5,310 nt of DNA from the NCBI GenBank assembly GCA_017440425.1, contig JAFSHJ010000230.1, positions 1-5,310 on the forward strand, given 5' to 3'. Position numbers and translations under genes: made by a program. This document shows positions 1 through 5,167 of this stretch, in pieces (the first letter of the stretch is position 1; each line of letters opens with the position of its first letter). Under the pieces are notes generated by a model, which saw nothing but the letters and a program-made list of their open reading frames with translations, made no database searches and had not been told where the DNA came from. This stretch comes from Oscillospiraceae bacterium. GTDB taxonomy: Bacteria; Bacillota; Clostridia; Oscillospirales; Ruminococcaceae.

Positions 1-328
1 GTGCCAGCACGGTGGGGATGCCGAGCTCGGTCAGCTGCAGAGTGAGATAGAGACTCCGATCGAGGGTTGTAACGTCTGCCACGTTTATGACGGTGTCGGG
101 AGGAGAAGCCAGCAAAAAATTGAGTGTAAGAGTCTCTTCAAGGGTGTAGGCGGTAAGGGAGTAAAGGCCCGGAAGGTCGGTCAGCGTGTGGAGAGTGCTG
201 CGTACGGTGCCCTCTTTCTTTTCAACGGTAACGCCGGGGAAGTTGCCAACGTGTTGGCTGCTTCCCGTGAGGGCATTGAACAGGGTGGTTTTACCGCAGT
301 TTTGGTTTCCTACAAGGGCAAAGTGCAT
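1..328 (-). CDS. feoB: FeoB ferrous iron transporter, N-terminal GTPase domain (partial, cut by window edge)
   Basis: This is the first 109 codons of FeoB, the membrane protein that imports Fe2+ and carries a cytosolic N-terminal G domain. The visible G-domain motifs are in order. The P-loop is GNQNCGKT at residues 7-14, the switch I stretch is NFPGVTVE at 29-36, and the G3 motif is DLPGLYSL at 51-58. The stretch VINVADVTTLDRSLYLTLQL at 80-99 is typical of FeoB. The G4 motif and all membrane segments lie beyond position 1. The ATG at 328 is preceded by AGAAGG six bases upstream (335-340). It lies 14 bp after the feoA stop, so the two genes form one operon. Recognition as FeoB is secure from motif order and the feoA neighbour. 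Completeness of the gene cannot be judged. Confidence 0.95.
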   Translation of the reverse strand, partial: MHFALVGNQNCGKTTLFNALTGSSQHVGNFPGVTVEKKEGTVRSTLHTLTDLPGLYSLTAYTLEETLTLNFLLASPPDTVINVADVTTLDRSLYLTLQLTELGIPTVLA

Positions 329-342
329 ATCATACCTTCTTT

Positions 343-582
343 TTAAAATTTTCTCACGGTAATCTGTGCTGCATCCGCACGGCGCAGCGTCAGCTGATAT
401 CCCCGAAGAGAGAGCCCTATGGGGTCGCCCATGGGTGCGGCACGCAGCACGGTGACAGTTGTGCGAGGGATGAGTCCCATATCCAGCAGACGGCGGCGAA
501 GAGGACCTCCGGAAACATCGGTTATAATGCCGTGCTCTCCGGGAGAAAGCTTATCCAAAGTTACGAGAGAGGTGTTTTTCAA
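343..582 (-). CDS. feoA: FeoA family ferrous iron transport accessory protein
   Basis: This is a small cytosolic SH3-like protein that works with FeoB in Fe2+ uptake. The segment LSPGEHGIITDVSGG followed by LRRRLLDMGLIPRTTVTVLR and then APMGDPIGLSLRGYQLTLRR is the standard FeoA core. I choose the TTG at 582 as start, giving 79 residues, the usual family size. An AAAAAGGGGG tract (590-599) lies seven bases upstream of it. An in-frame ATG at 609 has no ribosome binding site and would lie upstream of that G-rich tract, and the longest frame, starting at 627, would add a non-homologous tail. The stop is 14 bp before feoB, so the two are co-transcribed. No clear feo promoter or canonical Fur box was found in the gap to sdaA, though an 18-bp palindrome at 653-670 could serve both directions. 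Confidence 0.93.
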   Translation of the reverse strand: MKNTSLVTLDKLSPGEHGIITDVSGGPLRRRLLDMGLIPRTTVTVLRAAPMGDPIGLSLRGYQLTLRRADAAQITVRKF

Positions 583-589
583 GGAAAAT

Positions 590-599
590 CCCCCTTTTT
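590..599 (-). promoter_or_regulatory. feoA ribosome binding site deciding a TTG start
   Basis: On the minus strand AAAAAGGGGG is followed by seven bases and then TTG AAA AAC. It sits downstream of the alternative ATG codons, so it supports the TTG at 582 as the true feoA start. Confidence 0.7.
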
Positions 600-614
600 G
601 CAAAGGCATTGCTG

Positions 615-643
615 TTGCTAAAAACAAAAGCAGATGCTATAAT
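615..643 (+). promoter_or_regulatory. sdaA promoter (sigma-A type, extended -10)
   Basis: The -35 box is TTGCTA at 615-620 (4 of 6 consensus). It is followed by a 17-base spacer and a perfect TATAAT at 638-643. A TG at 635-636, one base before the -10 box, makes this an extended -10 promoter. Transcription would start near 650, about 37 bases before the chosen sdaA start and right beside the palindrome at 653-670. Confidence 0.75.
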
Positions 644-652
644 AAAACAAGA

Positions 653-670
653 TCAATATAAATATATTGA
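653..670. promoter_or_regulatory. Perfect 18-bp palindrome, candidate operator between sdaA promoter and start
   Basis: TCAATATA and TATATTGA are exact reverse complements separated by AA. The site begins about three bases after the expected transcription start and ends touching the sdaA ribosome binding site, so a protein bound here could block transcription or its start. It could also affect the divergent feoAB operon. It does not match the usual Fur box, and I cannot name the regulator. A weak A/U-rich RNA hairpin is an alternative reading, but a two-base loop makes that less likely. Confidence 0.5.
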
Positions 671-677
671 GGAGAAG
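669..677 (+). promoter_or_regulatory. sdaA ribosome binding site, rather long spacing
   Basis: GAGGAGAAG precedes ATG 687. The gap is 12 bases from GAGGAG, or 9 if GGAGAAG is used. It overlaps the last two bases of the upstream palindrome. The next ATG, at 696, would be farther still, so 687 is preferred. Confidence 0.55.
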
Positions 678-686
678 CTGAAAAAT

Positions 687-1883
687 ATGAGCGGTATGAG
701 ATCGATAACCGAGATTTATAATATAGGCAAAGGTCCCTCAAGTTCCCACACAATGGGACCTGAGAGGGCGGCGCTGCTTTTCAAAGATAGATATCCGCAG
801 GCAGATGCGTTCAAGGTGATCCTTTACGGATCGCTGGCGATGACGGGCCAGGGACACGAGACCGACAGAGTTTTGCTGGAGACACTTCCCAACGCAGAAA
901 TTGAGATGAATGTAACCGCACACGAGCTGCCACATCCCAACACCATGGATTTTACCGCATATTGCGGCGGTGAGGAGCTTGGAAGCCTGCGTATTCTCAG
1001 CGTCGGCGGCGGTGCAATAGAGGTCTGCGGAGAAAAAGACACAGTTGGAACTGTATATCCTCACGGGAATTTCTCCGAAATAATGCGCTACTGCAAAAAA
1101 TACGGCTGCAGCATCCATGAATATGTGAGAAGATTTGACGGCGAGCGTGCTTTCAGGCACCTTGAAAAGGTGTGGGAGACCATGCAGAAAACCGTGGAAG
1201 AGGGATTGGCGGCAGACGGCACTTTGCCCGGCGGTCTCAATATTTCGCGCAAGGCAAAATATCTCTATAACCTGCGCTGCCACAACGAGAGCTCCGGCAC
1301 CACCGAGGACAGACTTATCTCTGCCTATGCCTATGCTGTGAGCGAACAAAACGCATCCGGCGGCTGTGTTGTAACAGCACCAACCTGCGGTTCCTGCGGA
1401 GTTTTGCCGGCTGTTATGTATTATATGAAGCACAATAAGGGCTTCTCCGATGATGAGATCATCAATGCGCTGGCTGTGGCGGGTATCATCGGCAACGTGA
1501 TAAAAACCAACGCATCCATCAGCGGTGCGGAGTGCGGATGTCAGGCGGAGATAGGCAGCGCCTGCTCCATGACAGCGGCAGGTCTTGCCGAACTCTACGG
1601 AATGGAGATCGAAAAGGTGGAATATGCCGCCGAGGTTGCTATGGAGCACCATCTCGGTCTCACCTGCGACCCCGTCAAGGGGTTGGTGCAGATACCCTGC
1701 ATCGAGCGCAATGCCGTTGCCGCAATGAGGGCGATAAATGCCGTCAGTCTGTCACATTTCTTATCAGATACGAGAAGGATATCCTTTGATGCGGTGGTGG
1801 CAACAATGTATGAGACGGGCAGAGACCTCGCCATCGGCTACCGCGAGACCTCAAAAAAGGGACTTGCCAGACTTTACGAATAA
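687..1883 (+). CDS. sdaA: L-serine ammonia-lyase, iron-sulfur-dependent, single-chain type
   Basis: This cytosolic enzyme deaminates L-serine to pyruvate and ammonia using an oxygen-labile [4Fe-4S] cluster. The beta domain comes first, with GPSSSHT at residues 16-22 and HPNTM at 83-87. The alpha domain follows, with TAPTCGSCGVLPA and CQAEIGSACSMTAAGL. The cysteines C285, C327 and C338 fit the CX41CX10C cluster pattern known for this family. At 398 residues it is shorter than the roughly 450-residue E. coli SdaA. It fits the compact fused form found in Bacteroidota and some Clostridia, while many Firmicutes use separate alpha and beta chains. The start at 687 (MSGMRSITEIYNIG) aligns with the family N-terminus and has GAGGAG at 669-674, 12 bases upstream. 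The frame stays open back to 609, but that extension lies upstream of the promoter's -10 box. The protein ends LARLYE, without the C-terminal cysteine that caps the cluster in some homologues. The gene diverges from feoAB. Confidence 0.95.
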   Translation: MSGMRSITEIYNIGKGPSSSHTMGPERAALLFKDRYPQADAFKVILYGSLAMTGQGHETDRVLLETLPNAEIEMNVTAHELPHPNTMDFTAYCGGEELGSLRILSVGGGAIEVCGEKDTVGTVYPHGNFSEIMRYCKKYGCSIHEYVRRFDGERAFRHLEKVWETMQKTVEEGLAADGTLPGGLNISRKAKYLYNLRCHNESSGTTEDRLISAYAYAVSEQNASGGCVVTAPTCGSCGVLPAVMYYMKHNKGFSDDEIINALAVAGIIGNVIKTNASISGAECGCQAEIGSACSMTAAGLAELYGMEIEKVEYAAEVAMEHHLGLTCDPVKGLVQIPCIERNAVAAMRAINAVSLSHFLSDTRRISFDAVVATMYETGRDLAIGYRETSKKGLARLYE

Positions 1884-1895
1884 GGTTTGCACCAA

Positions 1896-2006
1896 ATAAC
1901 ACAATACGGCACGATGTGCCCTGCCAGGGCAGGGCTTACGAGGAGGCTGCGCAGAGCTTCCTCGTTTGGTTTGCGGAGCAAACCCATCGTGCCGTGTTTG
2001 TGTTGT
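1896..2006 (+). repeat. Cloverleaf-forming palindromic element (four-way junction), candidate structured RNA or REP/MITE-like repeat
   Basis: An outer stem pairs 1906-1916 with 1985-1995 over 11 perfect base pairs. It extends outward to 1896/2006 with ten more pairs, including two G-U pairs and one bulged T at 1999. Inside it sit three hairpins. The first pairs 1918-1924 with 1929-1935 (7 bp, loop CAGG). The second pairs 1938-1948 with 1955-1965 (11 bp with one G-U, six-base loop). The third pairs 1968-1974 with 1978-1984 (7 bp, loop GGA). Only one or two bases separate the arms at the junction. All three wobble pairs are G-U in plus-strand RNA and would be A-C mismatches in minus-strand RNA, which favours a plus-strand transcript. 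The element is not a tRNA, because arm lengths, T-loop and acceptor end do not fit. It begins 13 bp after the sdaA stop and may be its 3' UTR. No separate promoter is visible. Confidence 0.65.
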
Positions 2007-2007
2007 G

Positions 2008-2025
2008 TTTGCAGCTGCCTGCAAA
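2008..2025. other. Small perfect hairpin after the cloverleaf
   Basis: TTTGCAG (2008-2014) pairs with CTGCAAA (2019-2025) around a CTGC loop, directly after the outer stem of the cloverleaf. It has no T tract in the plus direction, so it is not a terminator by itself. Its role is unknown. Confidence 0.4.
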
Positions 2026-2050
2026 AGAACAAAACCGCAGATAAAACAAA

Positions 2051-2088
2051 AACCGATACGATTGGATTCGTATCGGTTGATATTTTTT
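2051..2088. terminator. Bidirectional intrinsic terminator between sdaA and the aldo/keto reductase
   Basis: AACCGATACG (2051-2060) pairs perfectly with CGTATCGGTT (2069-2078) around an eight-base loop. On the plus strand a T-rich run reaches 2088 (six consecutive T at 2083-2088). On the minus strand the stem is followed at once by TTTTTGTTTTAT, so it can end both convergent transcripts. It lies 10 bp beyond the reductase stop. Confidence 0.85.
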
Positions 2089-2097
2089 GTAAAGATA

Positions 2098-3051
2098 TCA
2101 GCGTTCGAATTCGGCAATATCATCTGGGGACATAACGAAATCGGGAGCTGACATGGCATCCACCAGCTGATAGGGCTTGGTGGGACCTGCCAAAGCAACG
2201 CCCTGAATGGGGTTGCTGGTGACATAGGCAAGGCAGGCAGCAGAGGGAGAAACACCGTTTTCACGGCAGATGCGGCGCATAGTCTCAAGACGCTCAATAT
2301 TTCTCGGGGTGAGGAAACGCTCCTTTGCGGGACCGTTGAGGTTGTCTATGCTCTCAAAGCCTTTAGAGAAAAAGCCTTTGGCAAGGGCAGAAAAGGCCAT
2401 AACGGGCATTTTGCTCTCGGAGTAGTATTTTCTTGCATCGGCATCCATAACGCCCAGTTGGGGGTCTCCCCAGTCCTCCTTGGTTATCTGAGCGGCACTC
2501 CAAAGAATCTGGCTGACGGCAAATGGGATGCGTCCGTTTTTATTTGCCCATTCGTTGGCGGCGGCAACACGCTCGGGGCGCCAGTTGGAAACACCGAGGA
2601 GCTTTGTCTTGCCCTCTTTGGCAAACTCGTTGCACATATCCACCATCTCATCAACGGGGATGTTCTCGTCATCGCGGTGGAGCAGCCATGCATCCAGAGA
2701 GGAGATACCGAGAGCGTCAAGGCTCTTGTCGATCTCGGTGTTCAGCTGTTCAAAGGAGATGTTGGCGGCACAGCCGGAATCAAGGCGCTTGGTGAGACCT
2801 GCCTTGGTGGAGATGACCATGCCCTTTGCGCCGGAGCTCTTCAGCCATTTGCCGATGGTGCGCTCACTTGCCTGGTCGCCGTCGGGCAGCCAGTCGGCAT
2901 AGGAAAAAGCGGTGTCTATAACATTGCCGCCGTGGGAAGCATAGTAATCCATCATCTCAAAGCAGTCTTTTTCGGAGATCCTTGTGCCGAAATAGCAGGT
3001 GCCGAGAACTATTTTGGAAAATTTAATTCCGCCGATATCGCAGAATTTCAT
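2098..3051 (-). CDS. Aldo/keto reductase family oxidoreductase
   Basis: This is a cytosolic NADPH-type TIM-barrel reductase of 317 residues, close to the usual family length. The full catalytic tetrad is visible: D46 and Y51 in NVIDTAFSYADW, K83 in VISTKAGL, and H125 in DAWLLHRDD. The LLGVSNW segment of the later barrel is present, as is a C-terminal GVALAGPTKPYQLVDAM stretch of the kind that contacts the cofactor's adenosine phosphate. The start at 3051 (MKFCDIGGIKFSKIVLG) matches the family N-terminus and has AAGGA 10 bases upstream. The frame extends upstream to 3123, but those codons overlap the promoter and are not homologous. It is divergent from the Gfo/Idh oxidoreductase and convergent with sdaA. 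The substrate is unknown; a sugar or a small aldehyde is plausible from the neighbours. Confidence 0.92.
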   Translation of the reverse strand: MKFCDIGGIKFSKIVLGTCYFGTRISEKDCFEMMDYYASHGGNVIDTAFSYADWLPDGDQASERTIGKWLKSSGAKGMVISTKAGLTKRLDSGCAANISFEQLNTEIDKSLDALGISSLDAWLLHRDDENIPVDEMVDMCNEFAKEGKTKLLGVSNWRPERVAAANEWANKNGRIPFAVSQILWSAAQITKEDWGDPQLGVMDADARKYYSESKMPVMAFSALAKGFFSKGFESIDNLNGPAKERFLTPRNIERLETMRRICRENGVSPSAACLAYVTSNPIQGVALAGPTKPYQLVDAMSAPDFVMSPDDIAEFER

Positions 3052-3061
3052 ATAAGTCACA

Positions 3062-3066
3062 TCCTT
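3062..3066 (-). promoter_or_regulatory. Aldo/keto reductase ribosome binding site
   Basis: AAGGA on the minus strand lies 10 bases before ATG 3051 and decides this start over the longer frame opening at 3123. Confidence 0.6.
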
Positions 3067-3099
3067 GCAGATAAATGTAAGCAAATTAAGCCTATCAAG

Positions 3100-3128
3100 A
3101 TTATAACAAAAATCAAACCCCATTGCAA
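3100..3128 (-). promoter_or_regulatory. Aldo/keto reductase promoter (extended -10)
   Basis: On the minus strand TTGCAA (3128-3123, 4 of 6 consensus) is followed by a 17-base spacer and a perfect TATAAT (3105-3100) with TGT just before it. The expected start near 3093 gives a leader of about 40 bases. Confidence 0.7.
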
Positions 3129-3154
3129 CAACAAGGGCAAAAGCGCAGAAAAAT

Positions 3155-3173
3155 AATGACGGAAATAGTCATT
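3155..3173. promoter_or_regulatory. Inverted repeat overlapping the -35 box, candidate operator
   Basis: AATGAC (3155-3160) and GTCATT (3168-3173) are exact reverse complements separated by seven bases. The right arm overlaps the first two bases of the TTGACA box at 3172. A regulator bound here would cover the -35 region of the Gfo/Idh gene and lie upstream of the reductase promoter. The six-base arms could be chance, so this is a candidate only. Confidence 0.35.
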
Positions 3174-3199
3174 GACATCGTGAAAAGATAAACTATAAT
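3172..3199 (+). promoter_or_regulatory. Gfo/Idh oxidoreductase promoter (both boxes consensus)
   Basis: TTGACA at 3172-3177, a 16-base spacer and TATAAT at 3194-3199 match the sigma-A consensus perfectly. Transcription should start near 3206, about 32 bases before the ATG. Such a strong promoter usually needs a repressor or other control. Confidence 0.85.
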
Positions 3200-3237
3200 G
3201 AAATTAGCAGGATGTAAAAAATGATGGAGGTAGCATT

Positions 3238-4287
3238 ATGATAAACGTTGGAGTGATCGGTTTTGCCCACGGACACGTGTTTGCTTTCGGTGAGGAGTGG
3301 AACGCCCATCCCGAATACGGAGTGAATCTGACCTGCGGCTGGGACAGAGATGCAGCAAGAGGCAAAGAGGGATGCGAAAAGCTCTCCATAAAGCAGGCAG
3401 ATTCGCTTGAGGCTCTGCTGGCAAGCGATATCTCTGCCGTTGTGATAACCTCCGAGACGAGCTTTCACGCAGAATACGTAAAATTGGCGGCAGAGGCAAA
3501 GAAGGATATCATACTCTATAAGCCGATGGCGCTGCATATGAGCGAGGCAGACAGCATTGTGGAAGCAGTTAACAAAAACGGTGTCAAATTCACGATGGGG
3601 TGGCAAAGCCGAACCGACCCGCAGAATGTTAAAATGCGGGAGCTGGTTCAAAATAAAACTCTCGGCAAGGTGTGCCATTATCGCCGCCGTCACGGACTTT
3701 CCACACACCTTTGGGATAACTTCGAGAACAGCTGGCACGTCGCTCCCGAATACAACAGAGATATCTTTGCAGATGATTCCGCCCATCCCATAGACATGAT
3801 GCAGTGGATGTTCGGTATGCCGGAGACGGTCAGCTGCGAGATGACTACCATGGCAAACCCAAACATCATCAACGATAACGGTGTTGCGCTGTTTAAATAC
3901 GGCAGCGGAATGATCGCAGAAATAACCTGCGGATTCACCACCGCTGCCGCAGAGATAACCACCGAGATATATTGTACCGGCGGCTCTATTCAACAGTATT
4001 ACGGTGATGCGGTGAGTACGGCTCTGCCACGCTCGGAGCCGGGGCTGAAATGGTTTGCAAACGGCGACGACGGATGGACAGACAGCGGAATAGCAAGTCC
4101 CGGCACACACAGAGAAAGACTGGTGGCTCAGGCGGTGCACTTTGCAAACTATCTTAAAGGCGAGACACCTGCGGTCTGCACGGCGGAGGAGGGCAGAAAC
4201 TCTCTGCGGCTGGTGCTTGCCTGCTATCTCTCCGCAAGAGAGGGTCGTCGTGTCTCGGTTTGGGACGAAAGAATATACGAGATCTGA
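3238..4287 (+). CDS. Gfo/Idh/MocA family oxidoreductase
   Basis: This is a 349-residue cytosolic NAD(P)-dependent dehydrogenase-like protein of the family that acts on sugars, inositols and related polyols. The N-terminal Rossmann fold opens with VGVIGFAHGHV (residues 4-14), a variant of the usual GxGxxG loop. The family lysine K95 lies in LYKP, where most members have EKP, so the glutamate is replaced by Y94. The second catalytic block is present as D179-x3-H183-x2-D186 followed by MMQWMFG. The C-terminal stretch GETPAVCTAEEGRNSLRLVL is typical of the family's closing helices. The ATG at 3238 has GGAGG at 3226-3230, seven bases upstream. The gene is transcribed alone from a consensus promoter and ends at a strong terminator. 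Family membership is firm; substrate and reaction direction cannot be told. Confidence 0.93.
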   Translation: MINVGVIGFAHGHVFAFGEEWNAHPEYGVNLTCGWDRDAARGKEGCEKLSIKQADSLEALLASDISAVVITSETSFHAEYVKLAAEAKKDIILYKPMALHMSEADSIVEAVNKNGVKFTMGWQSRTDPQNVKMRELVQNKTLGKVCHYRRRHGLSTHLWDNFENSWHVAPEYNRDIFADDSAHPIDMMQWMFGMPETVSCEMTTMANPNIINDNGVALFKYGSGMIAEITCGFTTAAAEITTEIYCTGGSIQQYYGDAVSTALPRSEPGLKWFANGDDGWTDSGIASPGTHRERLVAQAVHFANYLKGETPAVCTAEEGRNSLRLVLACYLSAREGRRVSVWDERIYEI

Positions 4288-4300
4288 ATATAAACGAGGA

Positions 4301-4334
4301 AACTCCCTTTGTGCAAGCACAAAGGGAGTTTTTT
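4301..4334 (+). terminator. Intrinsic terminator after the Gfo/Idh gene
   Basis: Positions 4301-4313 pair with 4318-4330 in a perfect 13-bp stem around a four-base CAAG loop, followed by TTTT so that the T run covers 4329-4334. It starts 13 bp after the stop codon. In the minus direction the stem also follows the SGNH hydrolase gene, but the T tract there is short (TTTCC), so it may end that transcript less efficiently. Confidence 0.92.
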
Positions 4335-4340
4335 ACGGGA

Positions 4341-5144
4341 TCAGATAAAACCAACCTCTTTAAAATCTTCCATGTTGTGGCGAATGATGTAATCGATGTA
4401 GGAGGCAACCATCTGTGCGGTGAGAAGATAGCCGCAGGGATTAAGATGTCCGTGGAGGAAGAAACGGTCGTGGAAATCCTTGGTGGTGTAATCGGGACCG
4501 TAACGGCGAAGATCCAGCAGATAGCAGTTGTCAAATATTTCCGTAAACTTCTGCAGCAGCTCTGCGTGCTCATCAAAATGTCTGTAGGCGGAAAGTGTGT
4601 CTTCGTTGGGGTTTTCCGGCATAGGGTTGATGGTGGGCATTGTCATGAGGAAAAACTTTGCGTTGGGCTGAATCTCCTTGTAGCGCTGGATTATCTTTGC
4701 ATAATAACCCGCAAAGTTTTCGCTGTTTTTGTTGTAGTCCTCAAGGCAGACGTCTTCAACCGAGCCAACGGGCTGTTTGCAGCCACGGGAACCGATGAGA
4801 TCGTTGACACCGAGAGCAATTATATATGCCTGCGCAGCATAGGCGGGACTCCAGAAGTTTTTGGATTCCGCAAAGCCTTTGCAGTATTCCATTGCACTCA
4901 TGCCGCCGCGGGAGAAGTTGTAGACCTTGCTGCCGCACATCCTGGCGAGATACTGACCCCAGGAGTAATCGTAGTGATCGTAATAGAGGGTGTTGCCGTT
5001 GGCATCCCGCTTTTCAAATTCGCCGGAGGAAAGGCTGTCGCCAACGCAGGCAATGGTGCGGAAGATGCTGCAGTAACCGCCGTCTGTGGCAATGCGGTCA
5101 AGAGGCTGCTCGCTGTCATCCCAAAAGATAAAATCTTTATTCAT
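4341..5144 (-). CDS. SGNH/GDSL-family hydrolase (probable esterase)
   Basis: This is a 267-residue hydrolase of the SGNH fold, which typically cleaves ester bonds such as acetyl groups on carbohydrates. Block I is CVGDSLSSGE with nucleophile S37, block II is NFSRGG with glycine G80 or G81, and block III is ALGVNDLIG with N114. The C-terminal His block is HDRFFLHGHLNPCGY, with H233 as the likely catalytic histidine. The aspartate usually three residues before that histidine is replaced by L230, and D226 or D223 are the nearest acids. No signal peptide or membrane segment is visible, so it appears cytosolic. The ATG at 5144 has AAGGAG eight bases upstream. The gene lies 23 bp downstream of a probable rhamnosidase gene and is probably co-transcribed with it, which suggests an intracellular role on plant-derived oligosaccharides. 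Confidence 0.88.
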   Translation of the reverse strand: MNKDFIFWDDSEQPLDRIATDGGYCSIFRTIACVGDSLSSGEFEKRDANGNTLYYDHYDYSWGQYLARMCGSKVYNFSRGGMSAMEYCKGFAESKNFWSPAYAAQAYIIALGVNDLIGSRGCKQPVGSVEDVCLEDYNKNSENFAGYYAKIIQRYKEIQPNAKFFLMTMPTINPMPENPNEDTLSAYRHFDEHAELLQKFTEIFDNCYLLDLRRYGPDYTTKDFHDRFFLHGHLNPCGYLLTAQMVASYIDYIIRHNMEDFKEVGFI

Positions 5145-5167
5145 AAAAGCATCTCCTTGTCTGTCAA

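Noticed and set aside
583..660. A feoAB promoter or Fur box on the minus strand
   Set aside because: TATTAT-like hexamers occur but without a -35 box at the right spacing, and no stretch resembles the usual GATAAT-repeat Fur site closely enough to annotate.
609..686. N-terminal extension of the serine dehydratase starting at 609
   Set aside because: It would start upstream of the -10 box of the predicted promoter, and the added residues are not family-like. The ATG at 687 has a ribosome binding site and matches the family N-terminus.
738..1652. 304-codon open frame antisense to sdaA
   Set aside because: It has no recognisable domain or ribosome binding site and lies wholly opposite a well-supported enzyme gene. 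It is a by-product of that gene's codon use.
1896..2006. Cloverleaf as a tRNA gene
   Set aside because: The closing stem is 11 or more pairs and the arms are 7, 11 and 7 pairs. There is no GTTCGA-type T-loop, no D-loop GG and no fitting acceptor end.
1896..2006. Cloverleaf as a cis riboswitch leader
   Set aside because: The next gene on the plus strand starts more than 1.2 kb away at 3238, beyond a terminator and with its own promoter, and the adjacent gene is on the minus strand.
2458..3156. 232-codon plus-strand frame opposite the aldo/keto reductase
   Set aside because: The opposite strand carries the intact catalytic tetrad, and this frame shows no domain and no credible start signal.
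3193..4320. 375-codon open frame antisense to the Gfo/Idh gene
   Set aside because: It is longer than the real gene but Cys- and His-rich without known motifs. It runs through the terminator stem and the promoter of the opposite gene, and the plus-strand gene has full family motifs.
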